A stretch of 64,000 nucleotides of DNA from NCBI GenBank assembly GCA_025716815.1, contig JAIXMN010000012.1:868001-932000 (forward strand), written 5' to 3'. Below the pieces are notes generated by a model. The model saw only the letters and a list, made by a program, of their open reading frames with translations, was not told the origin of the DNA and did not search any database. The translations under genes and the position numbers were made by a program. Below, piece after piece: positions 1 through 11,214 of the stretch (its first letter is position 1; every line of letters starts with the position of its first letter). The DNA is from Dichotomocladium elegans. Its lineage: Eukaryota; Mucoromycota; Mucoromycetes; Mucorales; Lichtheimiaceae.

Positions 1-2252
1 TGCAAAGCATTGATAGGAAAAGCGCTCCTTTCAAAACCTTGGCAAAATGGTGATGGATTGTCCATATTTATTAATATAATAAGGTAGTCATCTTTGTGTC
101 ATCAGCGAATATTTCGATTAATATCTTGTTTATGTCCAGAGATTTGAGGGCTGCTAAGATCTTACCAATATCTGTGGGGCATGATTTAAATTCACCATCT
201 GATATTCGGATATATTCCATGCAAGAAGGAAACAAATTGGACGCAAATGGTAAAAGGACATATTGTTGCATCCCGAACTATAGCTTATTCAAACGGCGAA
301 GACGTAGAGCAATTTTCGTGGGATTTATTATCCATTTTCCAGCTATGGATCATGAAGGTAATGTGAAATTAAGATAACTTGATAGGAGACAAGACCTAAG
401 GTTTGGAGATAGGCAACACCCGAAGGGGTTCAACATGGTTTACGTGAATTGGTGTATATGTCGTATAGTGCACCACAAGATTCTACTTTCATCCACGTAT
501 GGCAAAATTTGGCGCAAGGGTTTGTGACACATCAACCTCTTGCTATATGGACAGTTATAGATCATTGTACGCGGCTCATGAGAAGTCAAATGAGGTACGG
601 TCGATTACTTATCTTCCCCATTCGTTTCATAACTTTAGGCTAATAATTTATAGGCTGACAAAAGAGCTCCTAGATCAAGGGACAGAGGAGAGTGAGCGAG
701 CAGTCTATGTTATTATTATGAAAAGACTATCTCCGTTGCTGATTTTAAGGGTAAGGTTGAGGGGGAGGTGGCGGTGGTGACAGGACAATGAAGTTTGTAT
801 GATTTATATAGAGTCTATCACCCGATTCATTTGCACCGGTGAGTTTACCTCCCACAATTGAGTCTGGCAATGCGGATTGGCAAGATCTAGGTGTCCAACG
901 CGGCCAGATCAAGTGGACAAAAAATAGCGATTCTCAAAGCCAACTAAGTGCTTCGCTTTTTCATGAGCTCAGATTCCGGCAAGTAGTTCGTTATATATAT
1001 ATGGAAGACGGTTACTAGTTACTAAAACATTTGCTTTTTAAATAACCTTCAGCGCAAGAGATCTTACGGAGTATGATGAGATTCGACAACTCGCGCAAAA
1101 TTTAATACCAGTAATATTTTGTACCCAACAAGAAAAGTAGAGCTATCCGTTGCAGAGATGATATCTGACGGGAAAGCCACATACAAGAATATGAGCACAA
1201 TAAAGATCTCGTATTTCGAATTTCCATTCCTTTAGGCACTGCATTCGCATTGAACTGATCAACGACACCTTTTAACACAGGTCCAGTTGACTGGGCGATG
1301 GGACTGGCAAAATAAATGTGCTACGTTCATGATGCTCCAGGTCAGAACGAAGCTGCGGTTCTCGTGCCCATGTTCCGTTTAAATCGGGTTAATCCGCATC
1401 ATTCTTTGCGGCGTTTTAATCTATGGGAGCATTCAACCGAGATCATGGTACCTTTGGACTCTTTCTGATTTACGCATCCAAGCCCTCGCATTTTGCTTAT
1501 CAAGCAAAATCCCACTCTGCAGAGATTTTTGGAATGCTTTCTCATCCATTAAACCATAACCTCGATATCCCGGGTACAAAACCCGACATAGAAATGGGAA
1601 AAAAGGCGCACTGGTCTGTCAGCTCGATGGGGGTAACCGGTGTCCTGACACCGAGATGATTGCGATATTGCCGGTCACACACGTACGCAAAACATGCACG
1701 TACACCAGCCAGATTACCTCCGAAAAGATCCTCTCACTTTCTCGTTCATCGCAAATAAGAACTTTTAAGATTCAAACGAATTCAGATATCCATCAACGTC
1801 TTTTTTTTGGCTTTCTCTTATGAACATAAACCGTTCCGGTCAGCCACAAAAAAAAAGTTTAACAGCATTCATCCATGATGCTCTGATGTCAATATTTCTC
1901 TGCTATGTTTGCGTTCTATTACGCTCTCATCCATTCCAATGTCACAAGCGACAGTCTTTCAGAGACATAAATGGTGTTGGGGAGGGAGCTCGTACGATTT
2001 TATGTCAAACACTGACTTAGAAGCTCCACAAGCTGTGCGTCCCCCCCAAAAAAAAGGAATAAGTTTGTACGAGATATCAAGGTTGGTCGACTTCGTAGCA
2101 TGTTTGTACAATCGGCGGACTGACCGTATGTGAAGGGTGTATAAAGCTTGCCGCATGATTATCAGTGGCTCGTTGGTCCTAAATATGTTCTCCGTGGGAA
2201 AACGGGATATGTTAGCAGTCATCAACACACACAGACTCTGTAGTACACTTTC

Positions 2253-2285
<33 letters not shown>

Positions 2286-3280
2286 GCTGCCGCTGCTGCC
2301 GTGAAACCTTTCTAAAACGGCTCTGACAGAGCATTCCCCATGCTATTGATCTTCCAGCTCGAATGATGTATGTAAATATTTCCACAAAAGAAGGCACATC
2401 CATGATCTATATATTTAATTCGTATCTCCTGCTGGAGTGGTGTCTATTCCTTCTAGACGATTGGGTAGGACAAGGGGCATTGTTAGTTTTGAGAAATTCA
2501 GCAGGGTCTTAAACCCCGATTGAGAGAGTTAAAATAATAGGAAACGAAGATCTAAAATGCATTTTGTATAACTTGGAAAAATAACTTTCAGAGGCATCAG
2601 TACGGGCATGCTCCATTTATTTTGGTTCGTTTCATATTTGAGATGATGGGTTGGACGCGGTTTACTTGCAAGGCAAAGCAGAGCTACCAGACGGGCCGCC
2701 GCTGGTAACGTAGCAGCTAGGAGGAGTCTGATTGTCAACGTTCAGCCGGGCGAAAATGCAACCATTCGTTGGTCGAACTAGTTTCACAACCGCCATCTGA
2801 GCGAGTCGTCTGGCTCGCCCACGCAGCAAAGCGGCCACTCAAATGAGAAAAATGAGTGTGAGAACAGCTCGAACTGGGAAACTTGCTGTCAAACGGATGC
2901 GTTACCAGGAATCGACAGCGTGCGATTTCTTTCAATTGGATTACCAAGACTCGCAGTCACCCTCCAAAAAATACTTTATTTTCCTCCCACAATAGAAAAT
3001 AAAATAGTAAACGATCGTTACTAATGGCTTTTCCGAAAGGCCGTCCCTTAAAGAAAACTCCACTTTATCTTCCCAGAGTCCAGCCAATGTGAAAAAGGTT
3101 TGACGAAGTAACGATGCACCAATGCACAGAAGACAAACCCCGTCAGCACGTACCCAACAGAATGCTAGTTAACTCAGCTGCCTCGGGGAGATGAATGGGA
3201 TGCAGTCGGCCGCGGTCTTGCGATCACAGCAGGTCAGCTCAAGACTGTGGGGAAGGCGCCTCTGTGTAACCGCATTAAGC
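1..3280. other. Gene-poor stretch at window start
   Basis: No open frame longer than about 93 codons is present and none has a recognisable domain, acceptable splice structure or clear composition. Homopolymer runs and a trinucleotide repeat near 2.25 kb are the only evident structure. It may be intergenic sequence or an old, decayed repeat. I cannot assign a function. Confidence 0.5.
2252..2300. repeat. (GCT/CTG)n microsatellite, imperfect
   Basis: About nine perfect GCT units are followed by interrupted GCC/GCT units. On the minus strand it would read as a poly-Gln run, but no gene could be built around it, so I treat it as non-coding. Confidence 0.8.
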
Positions 3281-3299
3281 ATATATATATATATATACA
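3281..3299 (+). promoter_or_regulatory. TATA-rich core promoter candidate of the transporter gene
   Basis: An uninterrupted alternating TA run ends about 58 bp upstream of the transporter ATG at 3357. Position and composition fit a TATA element, but a simple microsatellite would look the same. Confidence 0.35.
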
Positions 3300-3356
3300 A
3301 GCCTGGCCAAATAGAAAGGATCAAGAAAGAGCTCTCTATTCATACATCCCCAAGCA

Positions 3357-4019
3357 ATGTCCAAATCCGAGTTCGAACACACCGACCACTCAGGTAGCAT
3401 TAACGCCGATGAGAAGGCGCCCGCTCCCCCCTGCTGTAACATTCCGGAGCACCAGAAGAGGCACGCGAACCCTACTGCCCTTGGTCTCTGCGCCTTCGCG
3501 GTGGGTGCATTCATGGTCGGTCTCTACAACACAGGTCTTGTCATCCACCTTCCCCAGGCCATCATGGGTGTCGCCCTCGGGTTTGCTGGCATGGGCCAGT
3601 TCATCTGCGGTATCGCCGATCTCCTCCTGGGCAACACCTTTGGCGGCACTACGATGCTCACGTTCTCTGGTTTCTGGTTCTCGTATGGTATTATGTTCTA
3701 TGGTGAAAGTGGCTTTTTGGAGGCTGCTATCAAGGCGGGCATGATTGAGTTGGAGAAATGTCTTGGCCTATGGCAGATTGCGTTCGCCATTCCTTCTTTC
3801 ATCTTCTTAATTGCCACGCTTAAGCAGTCCTGGGCTGTCCGCCTCATCTTGCTCCAGGTATTCCTCACTTTCTTCCTCGGCGGAATTGGCGCTTTTACGG
3901 GCGTCACGGCGGTCACCAAGGCTGGTGGCTGGATCTCCTTCACCCTGAGCATCACCGCTTGGTATGTGATGGCTGTCATCTTATTCGCCGAAGAAAAATT
4001 GATCAAGCTCCCCTTATAA
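3357..4019 (+). CDS. Acetate/ammonium transporter family protein (GPR1/FUN34/SatP, AceTr family)
   Basis: A single-exon gene of 220 aa. A 37-residue polar N-terminus precedes the family signature NPTALGL (canonical NPxPLGL) at about residue 38, followed by six hydrophobic segments that fit the six-helix SatP fold. The gap from the last hydrophobic segment to the end is short (EEKLIKLPL). Family members (yeast Ady2/Ato1, E. coli SatP, Yarrowia Gpr1) move acetate or other short monocarboxylates across the plasma membrane, and some are linked to ammonia export. The length matches the compact members of the family. The start is the first ATG in frame, about 60 bp after a TA-rich element. The second residue of the signature proline pair is Ala rather than Pro. 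Substrate is inferred from family only. Confidence 0.9.
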   Translation: MSKSEFEHTDHSGSINADEKAPAPPCCNIPEHQKRHANPTALGLCAFAVGAFMVGLYNTGLVIHLPQAIMGVALGFAGMGQFICGIADLLLGNTFGGTTMLTFSGFWFSYGIMFYGESGFLEAAIKAGMIELEKCLGLWQIAFAIPSFIFLIATLKQSWAVRLILLQVFLTFFLGGIGAFTGVTAVTKAGGWISFTLSITAWYVMAVILFAEEKLIKLPL

Positions 4020-5152
4020 CTTGCTCGATGATGCGTGCTTATTCTCTTACTCCATTTAACATCCATTCCATATTCTCCACCTTAGTAGTATTTCAGTTTT
4101 CCCTTTCCTCTCTACTGTCCTTGTATATATAATAGCTCATGTAATGAAAAAAACTCCCGATCCTCAATTTTTGGTGTCCTACAATCGGGTCACTGCTATT
4201 TATGATAGTTCTACTGTCACTTTGTGGATGTGTGCCACGAGCGCGGATGTAAAAAAAAAAGTTTCGTGGTGCCTTGCTTCATTTTTCTTCAAAGAGTGGC
4301 CATGGCGCACAAATGATATTTTCGGTGTGGGTCTTGTAATGTTCTAAATGAGAACCAATGGGAGTCTTTTGTTACAGCTATAACTTTGAATATGCACTGT
4401 ACCTGTCTGATTTTGAAAATGAGAGAATTTGAGCGAACGGTGCGTCTGTCGCTGTCATATCTTCAGATAAGAAGGAAGCATTCAAAATCGAAATAGAAAG
4501 ATTACAACTCTTCTTCAGGATCTATATCTTTCTGTTCACCTTTCCTTAAGAGACTTGGATTGAGAAGCTGAGCCACGCAAGTATGTAACGACAGAGCGCG
4601 AGAGAGAAACACAGCTGGTTGATGAATATGGGTTACCGGGCGGAATATCACGGGAAGATGCTTCTATACGGCGCACATGTACTCTTCTATTTGGACCGGC
4701 CGCCAAGCGATTCTGCATTTAATAGCCTACATCTCAGAAAAAAAACATGCACATACTGAAGAGAATGATGGAACTTGCGGAGGGTTATTTTAAATCTTTG
4801 GACGCCGTGCTGTTCTTTGCTACTACATTCTAAAAGACCAACTTAAAGCTTCTCACGGCAACTTCTGTCTGCTGTCCACCAGCACATTACTGTCACACAT
4901 GCAGCACGCCGCTCTCAGTATGCAACTTGTTGACATAAATGATTTATTTGTAATTCCACAAGCCCCTAGAAACCAGATCAGTGTTTGTTAATGTCAGGGC
5001 TTCAGGAAAAAACAAGTGTAATACTGTGTCGTTGGGACTAATCGCTCATCCACATTCTTGCCTCTCTTTACCGTTGCTTTATACACGGTTATCTCTCACT
5101 GACTCGTTTTCACTCACACACACACTCTAGCATCGAAACAAACTAATTGCCC
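4020..5152. other. Intergenic region between transporter and GH16 genes
   Basis: No supported gene. AT-rich 3' flanking sequence of the transporter (TATATATAATAGC near 4125) is followed by about 1 kb without coding features. A pyrimidine-rich stretch with CA repeats (about 5112-5128) lies just before the GH16 start and probably belongs to its 5' untranslated region. Confidence 0.6.
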
Positions 5153-6439
5153 ATGTCCTCTCTTATTATCACTCTCCTTCTCCTGTCTGTGCAACTTCTA
5201 AACACCCATGCAGCAAGCCTGAGTCACGAGTGCGACTGCGGCTATGTCGATTCGTTAAGTCAAGTAGGGTTAGATGTAAGCGGCAGCATCGGTGATCCTA
5301 TGCAGCAGAATTATTGGACAGACATGTGGTATCTGGATTTCCGGAATGGTACAGCGGGCCTTGATATCAACGATATCTTTGTGGCCAGCTACAACATCAG
5401 CGCCAAGGTTAGCGGCACCCACAGTCGTCAGTTTGGGACCCAGAATGTCTTCCATAATACCGTGTCTGAAGGCGGTCTCATCCTTGCTGTAACGGTTGAG
5501 AACACGACGGCCATGCAATGCGGCGGGTTCGGAACCAGGCGACGAGATATCCTCTACGGTTCCTTCCGAAGCTACATCAAGACGACGCCCGTGAGCGGCA
5601 CAGTAGGGGCCATGTACATTTTCAACCCTGGACAAGAGATCGATATTGAGTTGCTGAGTGCGGTGAAGCCAGCGCAGGCGTACTTTGCCATTCATCCTGG
5701 TCTCCTCGAGAACGGGCGTGCATCGCACCTCACCCATACCAATTATCACCTTGGTTTTGATCCAACAGCGGTAGGCAATCCATGTAATGAATTTGAAAGC
5801 CATCACCGTGGTAAACCCTAATACAACCCTCGCCAGGATTTTCACGAATATCGATTTGACTGGATGCCGGGTTGCGCCATCTTTTACATTGACGGTATTG
5901 AGGTCCAGCGGCTTGTGACCAACATCCCCACACAGCCAAGTCGATTTATGTTCAACCACTGGTCGGACGGCAACCCAAAATTCAGCCAGGGTCCACCAGC
6001 CGAGAACGCTTATATGGAAATCATGAACATTACCGCTTTTTTCAACTACAGCGCCGTTGATCCCATTAGTGGTATCAACACAACCGGGTCGCCCAAATGC
6101 CAGATGAGACGCGAGCCATGCAATGTCCAGCGTATGTAAATAAACACCTGCTCCCCTCAAAAAAGCTATCCTTAATTCAAGTGGTGACTGATTACTTTCA
6201 ATGCAGGTGTCATGGCGCAACTCAAGGCACCTATCAGCAACAATACCCAAACTCTACTGCCCGCTACCCAAAGTTTACAATCTACCGCAGTCGTCCCTTC
6301 GCCTACTATAGAGCCGAGCTCACTTCCAGTACAACAATCATCATCATCCGCTCCTGTTAGGCACATATCCATCATCATCATGTCATCCCTAGTAGCGATG
6401 GCGTTCGGGGCAATGACCGGACCTCGTTTCGCACCGTAA
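5153..6439 (+). CDS. Secreted GH16-type glucanase/glucanosyltransferase
   Basis: Three exons (5153-5770, 5837-6131, 6207-6439) give 381 aa. The N-terminus is a signal peptide (MSSLIITLLLLSVQLL), then a mature start with an HECDCGY cysteine motif common in fungal GH16 proteins. The catalytic signature EIDIE is at about residue 162, so the two glutamates and the aspartate of the GH16 triad are present. The second exon carries the conserved FDWMPG and FNHWSDGNP motifs of the concanavalin-like sandwich. The third exon encodes a Ser/Thr/Pro-rich linker and a C-terminal hydrophobic stretch (ISIIIMSSLVAMAFG), suggesting a membrane or GPI anchor. The enzyme should act on beta-glucan in the wall or outside the cell; the exact linkage cannot be predicted. 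The start is the ATG at 5153, which begins the signal peptide directly. Confidence 0.88.
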
Positions 6440-6562
6440 GCGTTTATTGTATAATTATGTAAGCTGGAAGGGCGTATTCGAAAACAAAAGTTGTGTACAG
6501 GATATATCTATATAAATATTATTTGAATGCCAAGTATGATGCTGATAAGGGGAATACGTTGC

Positions 6563-7078
6563 TTATTGTCGTGATTTGCCTTTGCCTTTTTGGTCGACGA
6601 TTGAATGTTGGGAAGGGTGGATGGTTAGTTGTTGGTTCGGGAGAGCGCTGGCCGAAACAGCGGATGATGAGCGGAATGTCGATGGGGAAGCGGGTGGGTC
6701 GGGCGAGAGCGGAAGTGGAAGGAGCATGATTGAAGGGGCGGTAGTATGCGCTACAAGCATACGAAGGCGGTCGAGCGCTGTCCATGACCGAGAGGAGGGT
6801 TGGGCGGTTGTTGCACAAGCATCGTCCTTGTTGAGCCACGACAAGAAATCTGAATTTAGTAACGTCTCAGCATACATGGCGTCGCCATCGTCGCCCATGG
6901 TCAATTCTGGGTCATCTTGCCGGAAGGTGGGTTCTGGAGGCTTATTATCGTAGAAATCCTCAAGGTCGGACTCGTAATAACGTGGAAGAAGCACATCCAA
7001 AACCTTGTCGCTCCGCTGCCACGCACCGGTGGACCGTGGAAATTTTGATGACGATGACGATGATGCTATTGTATTCAT
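6563..7078 (-). CDS. Hypothetical 171-aa protein
   Basis: A single-exon frame on the minus strand, convergent with the GH16 gene 123 bp away. The start ATG at 7078 is followed by six serines, then an acidic middle segment (YYESDLEDFYDNKPPEP; DDPELTMGDDGD) and a predicted helix with a buried aromatic motif (NSDFLSWLNKDD). The C-terminus is rich in Ser, Pro and Ala and ends with KGKGKSRQ. No domain is recognised. The acidic and hydrophobic pattern with FLSWL resembles transcriptional activation segments, but that is inference only. Codon composition and the clean ATG support coding; a chance frame cannot be excluded. Confidence 0.5.
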   Translation of the reverse strand: MNTIASSSSSSKFPRSTGAWQRSDKVLDVLLPRYYESDLEDFYDNKPPEPTFRQDDPELTMGDDGDAMYAETLLNSDFLSWLNKDDACATTAQPSSRSWTALDRLRMLVAHTTAPSIMLLPLPLSPDPPASPSTFRSSSAVSASALPNQQLTIHPSQHSIVDQKGKGKSRQ

Positions 7079-8655
7079 CCTGAGAAAAAAAAATAAAGGA
7101 AAGGAAGGGAAGCCAAAGTGAAAAAAAGGACAAGTCGGGGAAGGAGGTGAAAACAAGGGTTCTAATAAAAAAAAAAAACGACTTGTCCGGAGTTTCTCGG
7201 TCAAACCAGCTTAGCATCCAGCTCCGAAATTTCATGTGCTCGGATGTATGTCCATAGCGCGAAATAGATCAAAGTAATTACTGTATTTTCATATGATCAT
7301 GCATTAATGAATATAGGCTTGTACAACAGAGTGTTCCTCATTACTATCTTAGTAGCCATTATTTGTTTACATGTAGTAGCAACAAGAAGGTACATCAAAA
7401 AAATGTTTACGGTAGCCGTCTTTTTTACCCATTTTGGATATGGTGACCCAGGAATTTAATCATAAGATAAAAGAAACCATTCAAAAGCTACCGTGGGAAA
7501 CTGTATCAACTTATACTTACTGTTCATCACTTTGGCTATAGCCAGGATGGGGTCAATGTTTGAATAAGCGATGAGTACCTGGTATCTGCGGTACTTCGTG
7601 TCAATGTCTTATTTGACAGGTATTCCTCCCTCGTGGTAAGTACCGATATTAGAATGGAAGAGTTGAAGCATGGAGCATTCGCAAATTTTTGCCATCCAAT
7701 GGAGTCATTCTTATACGATCGACCACAACAAATAAAAAAGGGCCCATAGCAATGGTGTATTGATCGTCTTTTTATCAGCATCGTGAGTACCGAGCAAGAA
7801 ACTAACAGTGGTGCTTATTATCCCTTTTGTGTATACGCTTGATTTAGGAACATCGACAAATTACTCTGAGATTCGTGTAATGAGTGTTCCGCTGTAGCAT
7901 AGAATGACTTAATTAACGCCATGATTCGCTGTAACGCGTCTATTAGGAATCTATGATTAATATTCCAGTAGCTATCTATCGACTCTATTGTCGTCCCATT
8001 AATTTCCTGCAGCCAACTGGAGAGGGCCCTCAGCTCCATCGTTCATGTGACTTCCAGGGCCATTGTTTACCTAAACTAATTGTGTCTTATCGGTCTACAG
8101 ATGTCTGGCTACCTTTGTTCCTTTTTCTATTGAGCATTACTTTACTATGTACATGGACCGCGTTCTTTCCTTTTGCACTACGTAGTAGACTATATAGGAG
8201 TACATCATGGCCGCGACATGGATGTATCGCATGGTAGAATCCGGGATGAAAATAGGAGCAAGGTCTGTTCAAGCGAAGGCAGAAATGGGACGCATCTCCT
8301 GAGATCGGGAAACACGCTGATTTTGTTCTTTTTTCTTGCTATTTGCCATTTCGTGAGGCTTTGAGCGCTTGCCTAAGCCAAGTGAATTCACAAATAGGCG
8401 GCATTTATCATGACTTCTTGGCGAACATCGTCGTACAGAAGGTAGCGGCTTGCTTGATCTGAATTCAGAGGGTTTTAAAACATGCGTCTTTGGAGGGCAG
8501 GGTGTTGTGTAACTTAGTTACTGTATCATATGACGAATGCCATTAGAAGAAACTGTGCTTTCTCCCCCGTGACAACAAGTTTTTTTTAAAAGAAATAACA
8601 AGAAAAGAAAAACATTGCCTGTTTTCTCCCCCCCCTTTTTTTTCAGGAAAACACA
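7079..8655. other. Intergenic region, about 1.6 kb, no gene seen
   Basis: It separates two divergently transcribed genes. Poly-A/T runs occur at both ends. No supported coding frame. The right end (about 8605-8646) is a long pyrimidine tract ending in CAG, looking like a 3' splice acceptor for a 5' UTR intron of the next gene. Confidence 0.55.
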
Positions 8656-11106
8656 ATGGTCTACCGCTCTGCTTCTTTTCCTCCCCACGCTCGCCGTCAT
8701 TCATTGCGCGCTGAGGATAGCGATAAAAATGCAGAAAACGATTATATACCCATTATAGACAATCGCCGCCGGCGACGGCGTAGCCTCAGCGGTGAAGCTC
8801 GCCGATGGAACTTTGATTACCATCGACCGGAAGAGCGATGGGAGCGTGAAGAAGTTGAAGAGCCCAACTACTATTTCGATGGAGACTATTGGATGCCTGC
8901 AAGGGCCGACCCTACGATAGTCCCTGAAAATTACTACTATGTCAATCACTATCCAAAAAGCGTCAATGGGCCATTCAAGCTACCACGCACAGGCCCACAG
9001 AGAAGGAGGAGCACTAGCGCTAACCGGCGCTACCGCCAGCATGCGCACAGCGCAGCTACAATCGAGCCGCTAAAGCGACGGCATAGCTCAGCAGCACATG
9101 ATCGAGATGCTCACCATCAGGAGGCAGCTGCTAATATTATCATCAGTGATGAGCCGTTTAACGACCTACCTTATACGCACCGGCAACACACTGATTCCGC
9201 ACCCGAACGACGGCACACTATCCAGGAGGCCCGTGCAACAAACTATCCTCCTCCCAAACATGAGCCACTCGTGGCTCCACCCCCACCTCAACGGCGGCAT
9301 TCAATGTATGATCCCTCAATGAACTCAGTGCCAAATTTCTCCGTGAATCCTAGACCTGTTAATGGCAACATACCAACGGCGCCGATTCGAACAGGAGGGC
9401 CACCAGCACTAATACCACCTACAACACCATGGCTACAAGCAGTTCCGCGACCGATTATGATGCGACCTGGATATCCGGTTCCACGACCTATGATCCAACA
9501 ACAAAACCTGCCGCGCCCAATCATGCCAATGCCTTTTATCCCGCAGTACCCTGGTTACCCCGCAGATCATCTCATGATGGCTGGGCGTCCTGGCATGATC
9601 CCACCACCGCTTCCCCCAATGCTAGGGCATCATGGGGTATTGCCATTTGCGACGGCTGTTCCCCACGCCGAAACTTTCATTGAGAATCCTCCATTCGAGC
9701 AGTGGCTTCACCCCAGCTCACCGCCGCTTGCAACGATCAGTCATTCGCCTCCGCCAGTATCACAAATCCAATCCTCATCAAATGATCCAGCTGCTACTAA
9801 GTCAACGTCGTCATCATCCGCCATGCCGGCTGCAGCTGCAGCTGCAGCTGCAATTGCGGGTGCTGCAGTTGCGTTGATGGCAAAGAAGGAAGAGCACAAG
9901 AAAGAAGACCACAAGAAAGAAGACCACAAGAAAGAAGACCACAAGAAAGAAGACCACAAGAAGGAAGAGCACAAGAAAGAAGACCACAAGAAAGAAGAGC
10001 ACAAGAAGGAAGAGCACAAGAAGGAAGAGCACAAGAAGGAAGAGCACAAGAAGGAAGAGCACAAGAAGGAAGAGCACAAGAAGGAAGAGCACAAGAAGGA
10101 AGAGCACAAGAAAGGCGAGCCCAAAAATGACAAGTCTAAAGATGTAACCAAGTCAGAAGAACCAAAAAAAAATGCAACTCTAAGCAACAAAGAAGACACA
10201 AGCAATGTTAAAAAGTCGGACGAGGATCACAACCAAACTGAGGGCGAAACAGCAGAGGCCAGCAAGACCTCACATGAGAAAACCTCGAGGAGTGGAGAAC
10301 ACAAACTATCTCCGAAAATCAAGAAAGAGATTGAAACTATAGTAGCCGGTGTGGAGGGCGCCGTTGCTTCCCGAAAGCTTCAACGGCGCAGATCGCTCTT
10401 CTCTGGTTTCTTTAATCGTGATGACGGCAATAGAGAATCAAAGAAATACGTCCCCCAGCTTCTAGACCGATCCCTTTGGGATCCTCAGCGTGTCATGTCT
10501 GTAGACGATGCCATGTATGTCGAGCCGCCACGTCAGCGTGCCCCGCCCGCTGGGATCTACCCAAAAGGTCATCCACTCAATCAACAGATTGCTAAATTCG
10601 TCCCACCACTTGATAATCGGCATCATAACAGAGGTGTTCTATCGCGCAAGGAGTCTCAGAGGATTGCGGATAAGGCGAGACGACTAGGGTGCAGGAGGTA
10701 CATTTGGTGCTACCGCCCCTTGCACGGGCCAGTCGGCAACACGGTTGTATGGAGCGCCTTTGATGCTGTGAACCAGGAAAAGCTCGAGAGATATATCGGG
10801 GCCGTCGTTAATAACGAGCCCCTTCTGCCAGGGACACCCATGTCGATCACCTTGAGTAGCGAGCCTGAGCTGCGAGGTACCATTATTGTCAACCCCATCC
10901 GTGGTATTGGGCAATATTACAAGACCGCATTTTCCCCGAGGCCTATTATGCTTCAGATCCAATGCTTGTCAAACAACGGCAACTTCCAAGTCCGTGGACC
11001 ACCTCCGCATTCAGATAGGCCCATGAATACAGCACCGCCGTTGTCATTCGGATCCAGACAACCGCAGGGCATTGTAAGCAGATTATGGAACGCGATGACT
11101 GGATGA
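8656..11106 (+). CDS. Large low-complexity protein with KKE(E/D)H repeats and a conserved-looking C-terminal domain
   Basis: An uninterrupted frame of 816 aa. The first 400 residues are Arg/Tyr-rich, then Pro/Met/His-rich, with repeated RRHS motifs (RRHS, KRRHSS, QRRHSM) that look like basophilic kinase sites. An alanine run follows (about 394-409), then 15 copies of a charged pentapeptide (about 410-484), an acidic/basic linker, and a more ordered C-terminal segment (about 640-790). That segment contains RRYIWCYRPLHGPVGN and VVWSAFDAVNQEKLERYI; the spacing of aromatic residues is reminiscent of WWE-type modules, but the match is weak. The ATG lies 10 bp after a pyrimidine tract and CAG, so a 5' UTR intron is likely. 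I do not recognise the gene. It could be a scaffold or an RNA-associated disordered protein; no function is claimed. Confidence 0.8.
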   Translation: MVYRSASFPPHARRHSLRAEDSDKNAENDYIPIIDNRRRRRRSLSGEARRWNFDYHRPEERWEREEVEEPNYYFDGDYWMPARADPTIVPENYYYVNHYPKSVNGPFKLPRTGPQRRRSTSANRRYRQHAHSAATIEPLKRRHSSAAHDRDAHHQEAAANIIISDEPFNDLPYTHRQHTDSAPERRHTIQEARATNYPPPKHEPLVAPPPPQRRHSMYDPSMNSVPNFSVNPRPVNGNIPTAPIRTGGPPALIPPTTPWLQAVPRPIMMRPGYPVPRPMIQQQNLPRPIMPMPFIPQYPGYPADHLMMAGRPGMIPPPLPPMLGHHGVLPFATAVPHAETFIENPPFEQWLHPSSPPLATISHSPPPVSQIQSSSNDPAATKSTSSSSAMPAAAAAAAAIAGAAVALMAKKEEHKKEDHKKEDHKKEDHKKEDHKKEEHKKEDHKKEEHKKEEHKKEEHKKEEHKKEEHKKEEHKKEEHKKEEHKKGEPKNDKSKDVTKSEEPKKNATLSNKEDTSNVKKSDEDHNQTEGETAEASKTSHEKTSRSGEHKLSPKIKKEIETIVAGVEGAVASRKLQRRRSLFSGFFNRDDGNRESKKYVPQLLDRSLWDPQRVMSVDDAMYVEPPRQRAPPAGIYPKGHPLNQQIAKFVPPLDNRHHNRGVLSRKESQRIADKARRLGCRRYIWCYRPLHGPVGNTVVWSAFDAVNQEKLERYIGAVVNNEPLLPGTPMSITLSSEPELRGTIIVNPIRGIGQYYKTAFSPRPIMLQIQCLSNNGNFQVRGPPPHSDRPMNTAPPLSFGSRQPQGIVSRLWNAMTG
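9883..10107 (+). repeat. 15-bp coding minisatellite, 15 tandem units
   Basis: Units of 15 bp encode KKEEH or KKEDH in frame inside the 816-aa protein. A sixteenth, diverged unit reads KKGEP. The last nine units are almost all the same AAG-AAG-GAA-GAG-CAC variant, while the first part alternates GAC and GAG, which points to recent expansion at the 3' side. The unit length keeps the frame, so copy number can vary without disrupting the protein. Confidence 0.95.
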
Positions 11107-11214
11107 ACATCCGCCAATATCATACCCACAATAAAAAAGTTTAACCGTTGCATTCTTTTACGCATCTTAACTTTCCTAGTCAGGATAGGCCATTTCGAGA
11201 TCTCTGTAAACATG

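Noticed and set aside
5270..6250. 326-codon open frame on the minus strand
   Set aside because: It lies opposite the GH16 gene, runs through that gene's introns, and has no domain.
9883..10107. Regular direct repeats resembling a CRISPR array
   Set aside because: The 15-bp units are adjacent without spacers and are translated in frame within a larger protein; the organism is a eukaryote.
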